A DNA stretch of 64,000 nucleotides from Holtermannia corniformis (taxonomy: Eukaryota; Basidiomycota; Tremellomycetes; Holtermanniales), in contig BCIJ01000008.1 in the NCBI GenBank assembly GCA_001599935.1, positions 124,001-188,000 of the forward strand. Direction: 5' to 3'. Shown here piece after piece: positions 46,385 through 56,405 of the stretch. Both the position numbers and the translations under genes were made by a program. The notes beneath the pieces are model-generated. The model did not search any database, had not been told where the DNA came from, and saw nothing but the letters and a program-made list of their open reading frames with translations. Each line of letters opens with the position of its first letter. Position 1 is the stretch's first letter.

Positions 46385-47968
46385 ATGTCGGAGCATTTGC
46401 AGCAGCTTGACAATCAAGACGAGCTATCGTGGACCAGGGATGAGTTCGAGTTTCCATCAGCTCGCGCGTGCGGTGGCGCGATCGGTCGGTTGGCCGCCTC
46501 TGTCAGGCCTTTCCCTGATGACTCGACAGATGGACCCGCGACCTATTTCTGCGGCAACTCGCTCGGTCTGTTGTCAAAGAGTGCGCGGACGCATATGATC
46601 GAGGACCTAGATGTCTGGTCTCAGCGGTGCGTCTGTCGTGTCCCGAGGTTCATGTACCAACGATCGAGTCCAGAGCCGTCACCGGGCATTTCAACCACCC
46701 TCACAACCGCGCCTTCAAGGATCTGGAAAACAGTCTGATCCCTGGTCTCGCGGCTCTGGTCGGCGCGCACGAGGATGAGGTCGCGCACACGTCGACGTTG
46801 ACATCCAACATTCACAACCTCTTTACTTCATTCTACCGGCCGACGGCCAAGCGGTGGAAGATTGTGATTGAGCAGGGCGCTTTCCCTAGCGATGTGGCAT
46901 GTCGCTGAGCTCTCTTGGGTGGGATCGACTGACGTAGTTCACAGTACGCCGTGCACTCGCATCCACCGCTGCATTCGGCCGTGCTGTCGCCGGAACAGAT
47001 TGACAGCGCCATCGTTAGCTTGAAACCTCGGGATGGCGAGTACACTTTACGCACCGAGGACATCCTAAAGACGATCGAAGAGCAAGGCGATACCGTTAGT
47101 CGCGAATAAACCTTGAATATCACCGCCTGACATCCTACAGATTGCCATTGTGTGGTTATCGGGTGTGCAGTACTATACCGGTCAATATTTCGAGATCCCT
47201 GCTGTATCGGAAAAAGCGCACGCTGTAGGCGCCTTGATGGGCGTCGACCTCGCACACGCCATCGGCAACGTGGCAGTCAAGCTGAACGAGTGGAAAGTCG
47301 ACTTTGCCGTCTGGTGCACTTACAAGTACCTGAATGCTGGTCCGGGCGCGATCGGCGGCTACTTTATCCGGAACGGACTGGATGACGGTGGTCGCAGGTG
47401 CGTGCCCGTGTCCGGCACAGTTCAGCGCTGACAATGAGCTAGACTTGCCGGCTGGTGGGGCAACGATCCCGACACTCGGTTCAAAATGGTGCCCGAGTTT
47501 CACCCTACTCCAGGCGCTCGCGGCTACCAGCACTCGTGCACCCCCGTCTTTTCCTCTATCCCCCTTCTCGCCACACTAGACCTTATCAACAAAGTCGGTG
47601 GCATCGACGTAATGGCCGCCAAGGGTCGACGCCTGACCGACACGCTGGAGCAGATCCTCCAGACCAGTCAATACTTTCGGAAAGTCGACGATGTCGCTAC
47701 CACCGAGGTTGGGTTCAAGATTATTACGCCACCAGCGCCGCAGCGAGGTTCGCAGCTGTCGCTCTTGATCTTGCCGGTCCAGCCGGGGGTCATGCAGCGT
47801 GTGTTCAAGAGCATGGTGCACGACGGCGTGATTGGCGATGAGCGGGAGCCGGGCGTGATCCGCTTGACGCCGGCGGTACTGTACAACACGTTTGCCGAGC
47901 TTGGCCAGGTGGCAGAGGTGCTAGACAGAGCTCTGGAAGCGGAAGCCAAGGCTGGCAGCGCAAAGTGA
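46385..47968 (+). CDS. BNA5: Kynureninase
   Basis: Pyridoxal-phosphate enzyme that splits 3-hydroxykynurenine into 3-hydroxyanthranilate and alanine in the tryptophan-to-NAD pathway. Blocks: ATYFCGNSLGLLSKSARTHM, VTGHFNHPHNRAF, HTSTLTSNIHNLFTSFYRP, IEQGAFPSD, IAIVWLSGVQYYTGQYFEIPAV, GVDLAHAIGNVAVKLNEWKVDFAVWCTYKYLNAGPGAIGGYF (Asp and the Lys that binds PLP), LAGWWGNDPDTRFKM and REPGVIRLTPAVLYNTF. About six introns were removed. The length (about 460 residues) is normal. The gene is tandem with eIF4G and ends 27 nt from the end of the convergent Dia2-like gene, so the 3' untranslated regions must overlap. Confidence 0.96.
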
Positions 47969-47994
47969 TATTCACATGTACAACTCGTTGCATC

Positions 47995-50000
47995 CTAACA
48001 TCCCTTCACATCCCAGCGCCATTTGCCCTTGCCCTGCGCTCTCGTCTTATCGATATTGTTCCACACACAGCTAACTGATTTGACCGACACACGGAGCCAT
48101 TCAAGCGCGACCGAGTCAATATTGGGGTTGCCGTCGACGCAAAGCCAGGTGATGGGTGATGGCTCGTCTGTGGGCAGCTCATCGACGGCGGGTTCGATGG
48201 CTAGCTGGGACAAGCCTGCTGTGGCGGAAGCCTCGGAATTCGTACGTGAGAGCGGCCGGAAAGCACGAGACATGCGCTGCCGCTTTGCCGGGGGTTCAGA
48301 CTCAGGCAACGGACGTGCCTGTGCACCGGACGACCGCATGCGCGCAGCCACCAGTCGCACGAGCGGTCCACCCGTCAGCTCGCAGCCTGACATCGACAGC
48401 GCTACGAGGCGAGGGCACAGCATGACGCCATTTTCGCCCGGTTTTGCCATCGACTCGATGAAATCATTCGAGACGTCAGTGTTGGACACGTTGAGGAACC
48501 GAAGGCTCTCGAGGGGGGCGATCAGATTGAGCAGGGTGCGATTGTCGAGCTCGGAAACGGCCATCAAGTCGAGGACCTCGAGTTTGCCGAGGCACGGCTC
48601 GAATTGGGAAGCCCATTGAAAGGGTTGTGAGACGGGTTGATTGGATGGTAAAGTGTCGAGGCGGAGCTCGGTGATATGGCAAGTATCGAGGTCGTCGTAT
48701 GAGATTTTAAGGGGTCGAAGTCTGTAGGGGCTCGTGAACACGACCTTGTTCAGCCGAAACGAGAGGGTCTCAAGCTGCGTTGGTGTCTCCGGTATTGATC
48801 CCGACATGTCATTCCCAGCCGGACCGGTTTCGGTTGAGCACCCATCGATAGTCAGATTACGCAGTGATGGTGCGAAAGCCAGTAAGGCACTGATCGGAAA
48901 CACACGGCCGGTCGAAGCTGGGTCTTGCCAGTTGAAGTGCACCTGGTCTAGCACCAAAGTCGTAAGCTGCCGCGCATTGCGTGACGTGAGGAAACCAAGT
49001 GGAACGTCCGTGGGAGAGAGCTCGTTATACCAGCTGATGTCACGCAGGGTCAAACTGCGCAGACAATGTGCATCCGGGTGCAGCAAGTCGCAGTCGATGC
49101 GACCTGATAGATGGCTCGAGTTGCTGCGCCGTAGGCGTCCGGGGTTGCCAGCTAGTGTCAGCTCCTCGAGCGCCAAGCACTCTCCTTGCCATTCCCTCGG
49201 CGATACGATATCGACGCCACCGATAACAAGACGCCGCAGCTTGGCCAAGCAAGGGCGCAGAAGCTGCGCCACTTGCTGATCAAACCCTTCGGTGATTGCC
49301 ATCTCTTCGATGGCGCCAGCGGAACGGTTGAGGAATGCCTTTATCTTGGACAAGCTTGTTTTAGAGCTGATCCTGATCCTCGACCAAGCGCGCGGCAGAG
49401 CCAGCACGTCCGTGCGCCAGCGTGCACAAACATGTGAGACACGGACAGGGAGGCCCGGGTCCATCTCCCGCCCGAGATTGACAATATGGGCAAAGATGTC
49501 GTGGGGAAGTTTGTACACGGGTGGGTTTGCTCTGATGTGTGCGTATGCTGCCTCGTCGCGAGAGATCTCTTGCTCGAGCGTGTCCAACTCGGCTTTGGTG
49601 CTTGGTTGCGAGTGCTGCCGTGCGCTGTCGAGCATGATCCGAGCTCGCGAGTGTTTCTTGGCGGCAAGTAGGACCTTGCAAGCCCGGAGATAGCCCTGAT
49701 ATGCGCGTGAGCCAAATGTACCTCGCCGAATCTGGCCTACCTTTGCCGAGTCAGGTGCAGCTCCTATCATGACCTTGGTAGTCTCTATAGCGGCCGCATG
49801 TTTTCCAAGCTTCTGAAGAGCTGCCGCCTTTGAGTCGAGTACAGTGAGACTGCTGGGCTTGATCGCCAGTGCCTGCAAGGATAAGCAAAGGATGTCATGC
49901 CATGCGCACGAACCTCGTCAAAGTGCTTGATGGCTTGCACAAAGTCTCCATCGCGAAAGCACTTGACGCCAGCCTTCATAGACGACTCGGCGGTCGCCAT
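47995..50000 (-). CDS. TPR / F-box / LRR protein of Dia2/Pof3 type
   Basis: Substrate receptor of an SCF ubiquitin ligase. Order: two or three TPR repeats (MKAGVKCFRDGDFVQAIKHFDEALAIKPSSLTVLDSKAAALQKLGKHAAAIETTKVM..., shown in part), an F-box (YKLPHDIFAHIVNLGREM then VSHVCARWRTDVLALPRAW), then about ten leucine-rich repeats (LRRLVIGGVDIV, LEELTLAGNPGRL, LRSLTLRDISWY, LEVLDLMAVSELDN, LRFLNVSNTDVS). It ends WNNIDKTRAQGKGKW. This order is specific to Dia2 of budding yeast and Pof3 of fission yeast, which keep the genome stable during replication, by removing the CMG helicase in yeast. Two introns were removed near the 5' end. A Ser-rich insert lies before the last repeats. Confidence 0.86.
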
Positions 50001-50081
50001 CTTGTCCAGAGTCGAGTCAAGGCCAAACGGGTGAAAGTACAGCGACGCGTCTTATGGTTTGTCTCAAGCACAGACGCGACG

Positions 50082-50089
50082 TCACGTGA
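50082..50089. promoter_or_regulatory. E-box TCACGTGA shared by two divergent genes
   Basis: Between the Dia2-like gene (start 50000, minus) and the lipid-droplet hydrolase gene (start 50141, plus), 82 and 52 nt from their start codons. The spacer is only 140 nt, so one site could serve both. Confidence 0.45.
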
Positions 50090-50140
50090 TCAGCAACCTG
50101 AAACAATCGATGACACAGTCTTAGCTCGATCACTATCAAG

Positions 50141-51272
50141 ATGCTGCGCGACGCTGCAGAGAGCAGCAGGAGCTCGTTCTCGACGCTCCAGTACACCCAT
50201 AGATGTCTGTATACGCCTCTGCAGTCTGAAGTACGGTACTGGCCCACTCGGTCCGGGAAACGGCCTCGAGTCCTGATCTTCTTCTGTCCGGGTACGAGTC
50301 ACTGCCGACATCCTCAAGACATGTAGCTGATGCTGGAGATAGGGAATCCAGGACTGCTAGGGTACTATGTAGCGTTCCTCAATCTTCTGCAAGAGCGCCT
50401 CTCACCGGACTGTGCCATCATCGCGCACGCCCACGTTGGCCACACGCCTCAACTGGCTCAACCTGCACAAGCGCTTTCGCTAGATGAACAGGTCGAATGC
50501 AAGCTCGAGCTGCTGGATAACTTGCGAGCCGAGCTCGAGGACTGGGGCGGAGCGAATGAGCAACCCAAGACCCGGGTTGCGTTGCTGGGGCATAGCGTCG
50601 GCGCTTGGATGGTGACGGCCATGATGCGACACGCGAAAGCACCCGAGAGTATTGACGCTGGGATGCTGCTCTTCCCAACGCTCGCAAACATTGCTCAGAC
50701 TCCCAACGGCGTCCGCCTACGAGTCCGTATCCGTTCAACCCCATGCACTCAGTCAAGAAGCTGACCCTCTCAGCTACTTTTCTATCAACCACTGCTGTCA
50801 TTCCTCCCCTTTGTCGCACGCCTCCTACCCCTCGTGATCCCCGTATACAAGATTCTCCCTCTGACCGGCAGCCTCGCACCCAACGCTACAACGCTACAGC
50901 TCCTCTCTTCACCTCGTACGATCGCACACGTCCTCCGCCTCGCGCGCTCCGAGATGGAGACGATCAACCAACCTGATCTAGAATGGTATACCCGTGCAGA
51001 CGTCCGCGACAAGCTGTGGGGGTATTGGGGCACGGAAGACGGTTGGGTCGGTAAGCACGGGGATGAGATTCGACGTGTCCTGGTGCATAGTCTAGTTGGC
51101 GGCGTGGCGAGGGTGACGGTCTGTAGGGATAATATCCCGCATGCTTATTGTCTTGGTGAGTCCGGCTCTGTTCTGGATTTGCATGTGGCTGATGTGCACA
51201 GCACACTCGTCGCAGATGGCCGATGTGGTCTGCGGCTGGCTCGGCGCCGCTTGCCCGTCTGATGAGACGTGA
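50141..51272 (+). CDS. Lipid-droplet-associated hydrolase (LDAH family)
   Basis: Alpha/beta hydrolase of lipid droplets; the substrate is debated in animals. Start MLRDAAESSRSSFS, then RVLIFFCPGNPGLLGYYVAFLNLLQERL, with the oxyanion-hole PGNPG created by splicing, IIAHAHVGHT, RVALLGHSVGAWMV (nucleophile Ser), MLLFPTLANIAQTPNGVRL, a hydrophobic stretch LLSFLPFVARLLPLVIPV as in LDAH, LWGYWGTEDGWVG (acid residue) and IPHAYCLAHSSQMADVVCGWL (catalytic His). Three introns were removed; the last, near 51154-51200, joins CL to AHSSQ and changes the C-terminus from a basic one to the family-like one. It is complete, about 300 residues. Confidence 0.86.
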
Positions 51273-51358
51273 GCGTGTCTGTCGATGTATATAGACGCGT
51301 GTAAAGACCACGATCGTATGAGACTATAGAATGTACCCCTATTACACGTAGCCGTCCA

Positions 51359-52835
51359 TCACGAGGTCCAGACGCCACTCCACCAGATCCCCCACAGCAT
51401 TGCCAAAAAGCTCGTCACGCCCAACCCGGCGCGTACGTCGCCAACGCCAAGCAGAACCAACAGACACCATGGCCAGCCAACGACCCTATCCGCGATGGTG
51501 CCGAGCATTCGCTCGAGGAGGAGCTGGGTTGGAGGTATCGCGCTTGGCCGAGGTGGGTGTGGAGGTTGAGCGGGGGGGAGGATCGGTGCGAGATGGAGAC
51601 TTGGAGCGATGTGGGTTGGGGGCGGGAGGGAGATGATGGCGTGGACGGGCTTGTGGTCGGATAGAGAGATATCTTCGGATGAGTTGAAGTGCAGGACGGT
51701 GGTGGTCGTCTCTGGGTTTGATGGAGCGTCGTCGCTGGAATGGAGCGAAGCGGGATCGTCGTGTGACGCAAACAAGATCCGGTCGGTATACCCTGGTACG
51801 CGTTTTCTATCAATGATCAGTCTTGGATATCTCCAACTAGTGTACAGACTGACGTGCTATACCCCTCGACCTGACCATTGATCCGCTTGTACGTTGGCGC
51901 AAAGTGACGCAGATCGCCCTCTCGGAGCCCTCCAAACACCCTGCCGGCCCGCTGCTCAGCCTTGAGCGTATCCAGTTCAATCAGCCTTGAGCGTTCCTTT
52001 TCCAGTTGCAAGTCGTCTGCACTCAGCCGGCCCGTGGTAGGGTACACGGCTGGGTCGGGCAAGCTGCTGAACCGGTAGTTGAGGTCACCGAGGACAAAGA
52101 GGTGCGAGGTATCGTAGAGCTGTGATTGGCTGTCGAGGACCGAGCTCGCGGGGAAGACGAGGGCTTGGATGAGTCTGTGCCAGTTTGCGTTGCGGAGCGC
52201 GAGGTTGTGCGCGTGCGCTTCGAAATGGGCTGAAACAAAGCTGTGAACTGATCTCAGTACCGTCCTATCGGTTCACCACACACATACGTTAGCGACTCCC
52301 AGCACGGCTCGTTTTCGCCTCTGTCGAGGTAGATGCGCGACGCGACGGCACCCTTGTTGCCCATCCCGAGCGGTTGGAACCCGACGCCGATCGAGGTTTC
52401 TTGAACGCGCCCGATCCGCCCATGGGTAGTGGCTTGACGTGCAAAAACCCAGAGTGCGACACCGACGTGCGAACCACGCGAGATGAGCCTGTACTCTTCC
52501 TGTCTACCTGTAATCGTCTGCGCATGAGCCGAGATGAGGGACTGGATACGAGCTGTGAGGAGCAGTAGGACCGGTCGGGAAAGTCCGGCCACTAAGACCC
52601 AGTTGATCAGCAGCTATGACTGTCTTGATTGCATCGTCAGCGACGCACAGGCCAAGTGGAGCGGCAGGAGCTCTTGGACCGCAATCACGTAGAGGTCTGG
52701 GACGTGGCCTTTGGGACCGTCGAGTGAGCTCTCGTGCAGGATCGGGATCAGCCAGCTCGAGAGGTCCTGTTCCTGGGCCTTTGATCCCTGCAAGTTTGTG
52801 TTGAACGAGGTGAGGAAGACTGTGAGCGGGGCCAT
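51359..52835 (-). CDS. Tail-anchored inositol polyphosphate 5-phosphatase (Inp54 type)
   Basis: Removes the 5-phosphate from phosphatidylinositol 4,5-bisphosphate. Start MAPLTVFLTSFNTNLQG is chosen as the first Met before the family N-terminus; an upstream Met at 52904 is possible. Then VPDLYVIAVQELLPLHLA, GVGFQPLGMGNKGAVASRIYLD, the catalytic LFVLGDLNYRFSS, RLIELDTLKAEQ, GDLRHFAPTYKR, KRVPGYTDRILF and SDHKPVHAII. A Pro-rich segment precedes a hydrophobic C-terminal helix (CLLVLLGVGDVRAGL, SFLAMLWGIWW), the tail anchor that places yeast Inp54 on the ER. Five introns were removed; that near 51790-51860 is less certain. Confidence 0.88.
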
Positions 52836-53008
52836 GGTGCGCTGCTCGAAGGGGAGGATGGAGGGCAGCATACTATAAGATGCAACGGTGATTACGTAAT
52901 CCATCCCTCATCTTGTCCTGTAACGCATCCACCGCAACGGTACAGACCACACAACCACCATCACCACCGCAGCATCAGAGCGGTCCCCACCAGCATCCAA
53001 TCTCAGCC

Positions 53009-55991
53009 ATGGGCGGCCATTACAACCTCAAGGCGCTCATCAAGGCGATCCGGTCATGCAAGGTCTGTGCGCGCCGCGTCGAGCTCCTCTCACCCGACTG
53101 ACGGTCCCACCTCGACAGACGCTGGCCGACGAGCGCTCCGTCATCCAAAAGGAGTCTGCCGCGATCAGGACATCGTTCAAGGAGGAGGACTCGTTTGCGC
53201 GCCACAACAATATCGCAAAGCTGCTCTACATCCACATGCTAGGCTACCCGGCCCACTTTGGCCAGATCGAATGCCTCAAGCTGGTCGCGAGCCCACGGTT
53301 CAGTGACAAGCGCTTGGGATACCTCGGGATCATGCTGCTGCTCGATGAGAACCAAGAGGTGTTGACGCTCGTGACCAACTCGTTGAAGAAGTGAGCAAGG
53401 TTGGGTAAAGGCAGTCTCAAGCTCACAGCGTTCAGCGACATGAACCACTCGAACATGTATGCGGTCGGGCTCGCACTGTGCACGTTTGCAAACATTTCGT
53501 CCGAGGAAATGTCGCGCGATCTCTGCAACGAGGTCGAGAAGCTACTCGGCAGCACCAACACGTACATCCGGAAAAAGGTGGGTTCCCCAACTGTACCACG
53601 AGCTAGCTCACACTCGACCCCAGGCCGCGCTGTGTGCACTCCGAATCATCCGAAGAGTACCCGACCTACTGGATCACTTCTTGTCAAAGGCAAAGTCGCT
53701 GCTCCAGGACCGCAACCACGGCGTCCTCCTCGCCGGCGTCACGCTCGTCACGGAAATGTGTGCACTCGACGAAGCATGCTGCAACGAGTTCCGCAAGGTG
53801 AGATGACAAGCCGGCATTCGAGCCCGACTGACCTCACCAGGCCACCGGGCTACTCGTTAAACACCTCAAATCCCTCGTCACAACCGGCTATAGCCCCGAA
53901 CACGACGTCGGCGGCATCACCGACCCTTTCCTTCAGATCAAGATCCTCAAACTGCTCCGGCTACTCGGCAAGGGGGACGCCGAAGCGAGCGAGACCATGA
54001 ACGACATCCTCGCGCAGGTCGCGACCAACACGGATTCAACAAAGAACGTCGGCAACTCGATCTTGTACGAGACCGTGTTGACCGTGTTGGAGATTGAGGC
54101 CGATAGCGGGCTGCGCGTCATGGCGATCAACATCCTTGGCAAGTTTTTGGGCAACCGCGATAACAATATCCGGTGAGTGCTTGTCCTTGACTGAACTTGG
54201 GTCTCATCCACGCAGCTATGTCGCCCTCAACACACTCAACAAGGTCGTGGGCATGGACACGAATGCCGTCCAGCGCCACCGCAACATCATCCTCGACTGT
54301 CTTCGCGACGGTGACATTTCCATCCGACGCCGCGCGCTCGAGCTCTCGTACGCGCTCATCAACGAGGGCAACATTCGCGTGCTCACGCGAGAACTGCTCG
54401 CGTTCCTCGAGGTTGCAGACAACGAGTTCAAGCTCGGGCTCACGACCCAGATCTGTCTGGCCGCAGAGAGGTTTGCGCCCAACAAACGGTGGCACATTGA
54501 TACCGTCTTGCGCGTGCTCAAGCTTGTGCGTTAGGCGTTGGATGAGGATACTGCTGACGCCTGACAGGCGGGCAACTATGTGCGCGAAGAGATCCTCTCG
54601 GCCTTTATCCGACTTGTATGCCACACGCCCGAACTCCAGTTCTATACTGCGCAACGGCTGTACAGCGCGCTCCTGGCCGACGTCTCACAAGAGTCACTGA
54701 CCCTCGCCGCCGTCTGGATCCTCGGCGAGTTCAGCGACGTCCTGCTCCAAGGCGGCACCTTTGACGACGGCCAAGAAGTCAAGCAAGTGACCGACAGCGA
54801 CCTCGTCGACCTGCTCGAGCTCGTCCTGAACTCACCCTACGCCAACGCGCTTTCGCGCCAGTTTGTCCTCACGGCCATCAGTAAAGTGTCTGCACGCCTC
54901 GCCGAAGCGCCATCGGCCACTTCGGGCGCGCAACAGGACCGCATCGCCGTCGTGCTCGCGAGCTACTCGGCCAGTCTCGAGTTGGAGATCCAGCAGCGCG
55001 CGGTCGAGTTTGGGAGCTTGTTTGCGAGAAACGAGATCAAGGCGGGTGTGTTGGAGCGTATGCCGCCGCCAGAGATCAGGGCGACGATTATGGGCACGGG
55101 TAGGTCGATGGCTCGACCAGGAGCACACAGGCTGACAATAACGCAGTGAGCGAGCGAAAGCCAGTCGGATCCACGCGCAACGACAAGGACTCGCTCGTTG
55201 ATCTGATGGGTGATGAAGGGGCCGCTCCGAGCCCAGGGGGCGCGGCTGAGCCCGTCGCGCAGTCGACTCATGACTTGCTCGCGGACATATTCGGCTCGGG
55301 TTCGGGCGATGCGGCTGCGTCTACATCGACATCAGCGTCGGCTGCTGCGCCGCCCGCCCGGTCGGCTGTAGAAGACATCATGGGTTTGTTTGGTTCAACG
55401 GGTGCTCCTGCGTCTGCTGCGACACCGGCTCCAGCTGCACCCGCAGCATCATCAAGCGGCAGCTTGTTCGAGGCGTCTGCCAGCACTGCACCAGCACCGG
55501 CTGCGGCTGCGGCGCCCCCACGACAACAGCTCCAAGCATACAGTGCATACGACGGCCGAGGCCTCAAGATTACCTTGACGCCCAAAACGTCGGCGCAGCA
55601 ACCTGGCGTCGTGCAGATCCTGGCCAAATTCAGCGCGACGGGTACCGGTCCCGTATCGGGTGTCAACTTTCAAGCGGCGGTGCCGAGGGTGCGTAGTCTA
55701 CGATGCTTGGAGTGTTTTTCGACGGTGCTGATCATGTGACAGACTCAACAATTGCAGATGCAGGCCATGTCGAACAATACGGTCGCGCCGGGTAGTGTCG
55801 AGACGCAGCAGATGCGCGTCATTGCGCCCGCGGGGGTCAGTCGCTGCTTGCAGAGAGAACGGTGCTGACGGGTGCTGCAGGCCCAAGTCCGGCTCCGGCT
55901 CCGAATCGCATTCACCGTCGACGGCCAGAGCGTGACGGAGCAGGTCGACTTTTCCTCGTTCCCTGCGACGTTGACGGGCGGCAAGGTCTAG
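53009..55991 (+). CDS. APL4: AP-1 complex gamma-adaptin
   Basis: Large subunit of the clathrin adaptor AP-1, which works between the trans-Golgi and endosomes. Start [38 protein letters not shown] is the family N-terminus. The trunk of helical repeats follows: [116 protein letters not shown]. Next is an Ala/Pro/Ser-rich hinge with DLLADIFG and a clathrin-box-like site, and then the ear domain ([14 protein letters not shown]..., [16 protein letters not shown]), ending [10 protein letters not shown]. About ten introns were removed. The length is normal, with no damage seen. Confidence 0.96.
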
Positions 55992-56405
55992 TCCGAGTCT
56001 GATGAAGCGACAGTGTACAGTAGATCTTGCATAGGCAATTGACTAGAGTTGAAGCTAACCCGGTCACGTGACGCCGTCTCGCCACTGCACACGCGCAAAC
56101 CCGTCTGCTCTGCTGTTCGCTCGCTCCTTTCACCAGCAACGATCAGTTGGACAGTGCGACCAAGGTAGACGGCATCTGGGTGTACGTAGACACACGCACT
56201 GGTCGAGAAAGAACCGCAACAAGAGGTATCCCGAGCACTCGACGGCGCGTGACGGGTGAGCAAGCAGTGCCTGTGCGTGGACTACCCAGCTTGCTTTCCG
56301 AGTCGCTTGACTACGCTGAGCACAGCGTCTGTCTGCCTCGTACATAGCAGCCGCTCCTGAACAGTGCTGACGACCATCTCAGCTTCGACAAGATCCATCA
56401 CTGAC
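55992..56405. other. Promoter and probable 5' leader of the Sds22-like gene
   Basis: Contains TCACGTGA at 56064-56071, 335 nt from the first usable ATG (56406). Elsewhere the box lies 50-90 nt from the ATG. I find no upstream ATG between 56130 and 56405, so a long leader or leader intron is likely. Confidence 0.45.
56064..56071. promoter_or_regulatory. E-box TCACGTGA upstream of the Sds22-like gene
   Basis: Perfect palindrome in the spacer after the AP-1 gene. Its distance to the start codon is longer than at the other genes. Confidence 0.4.
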
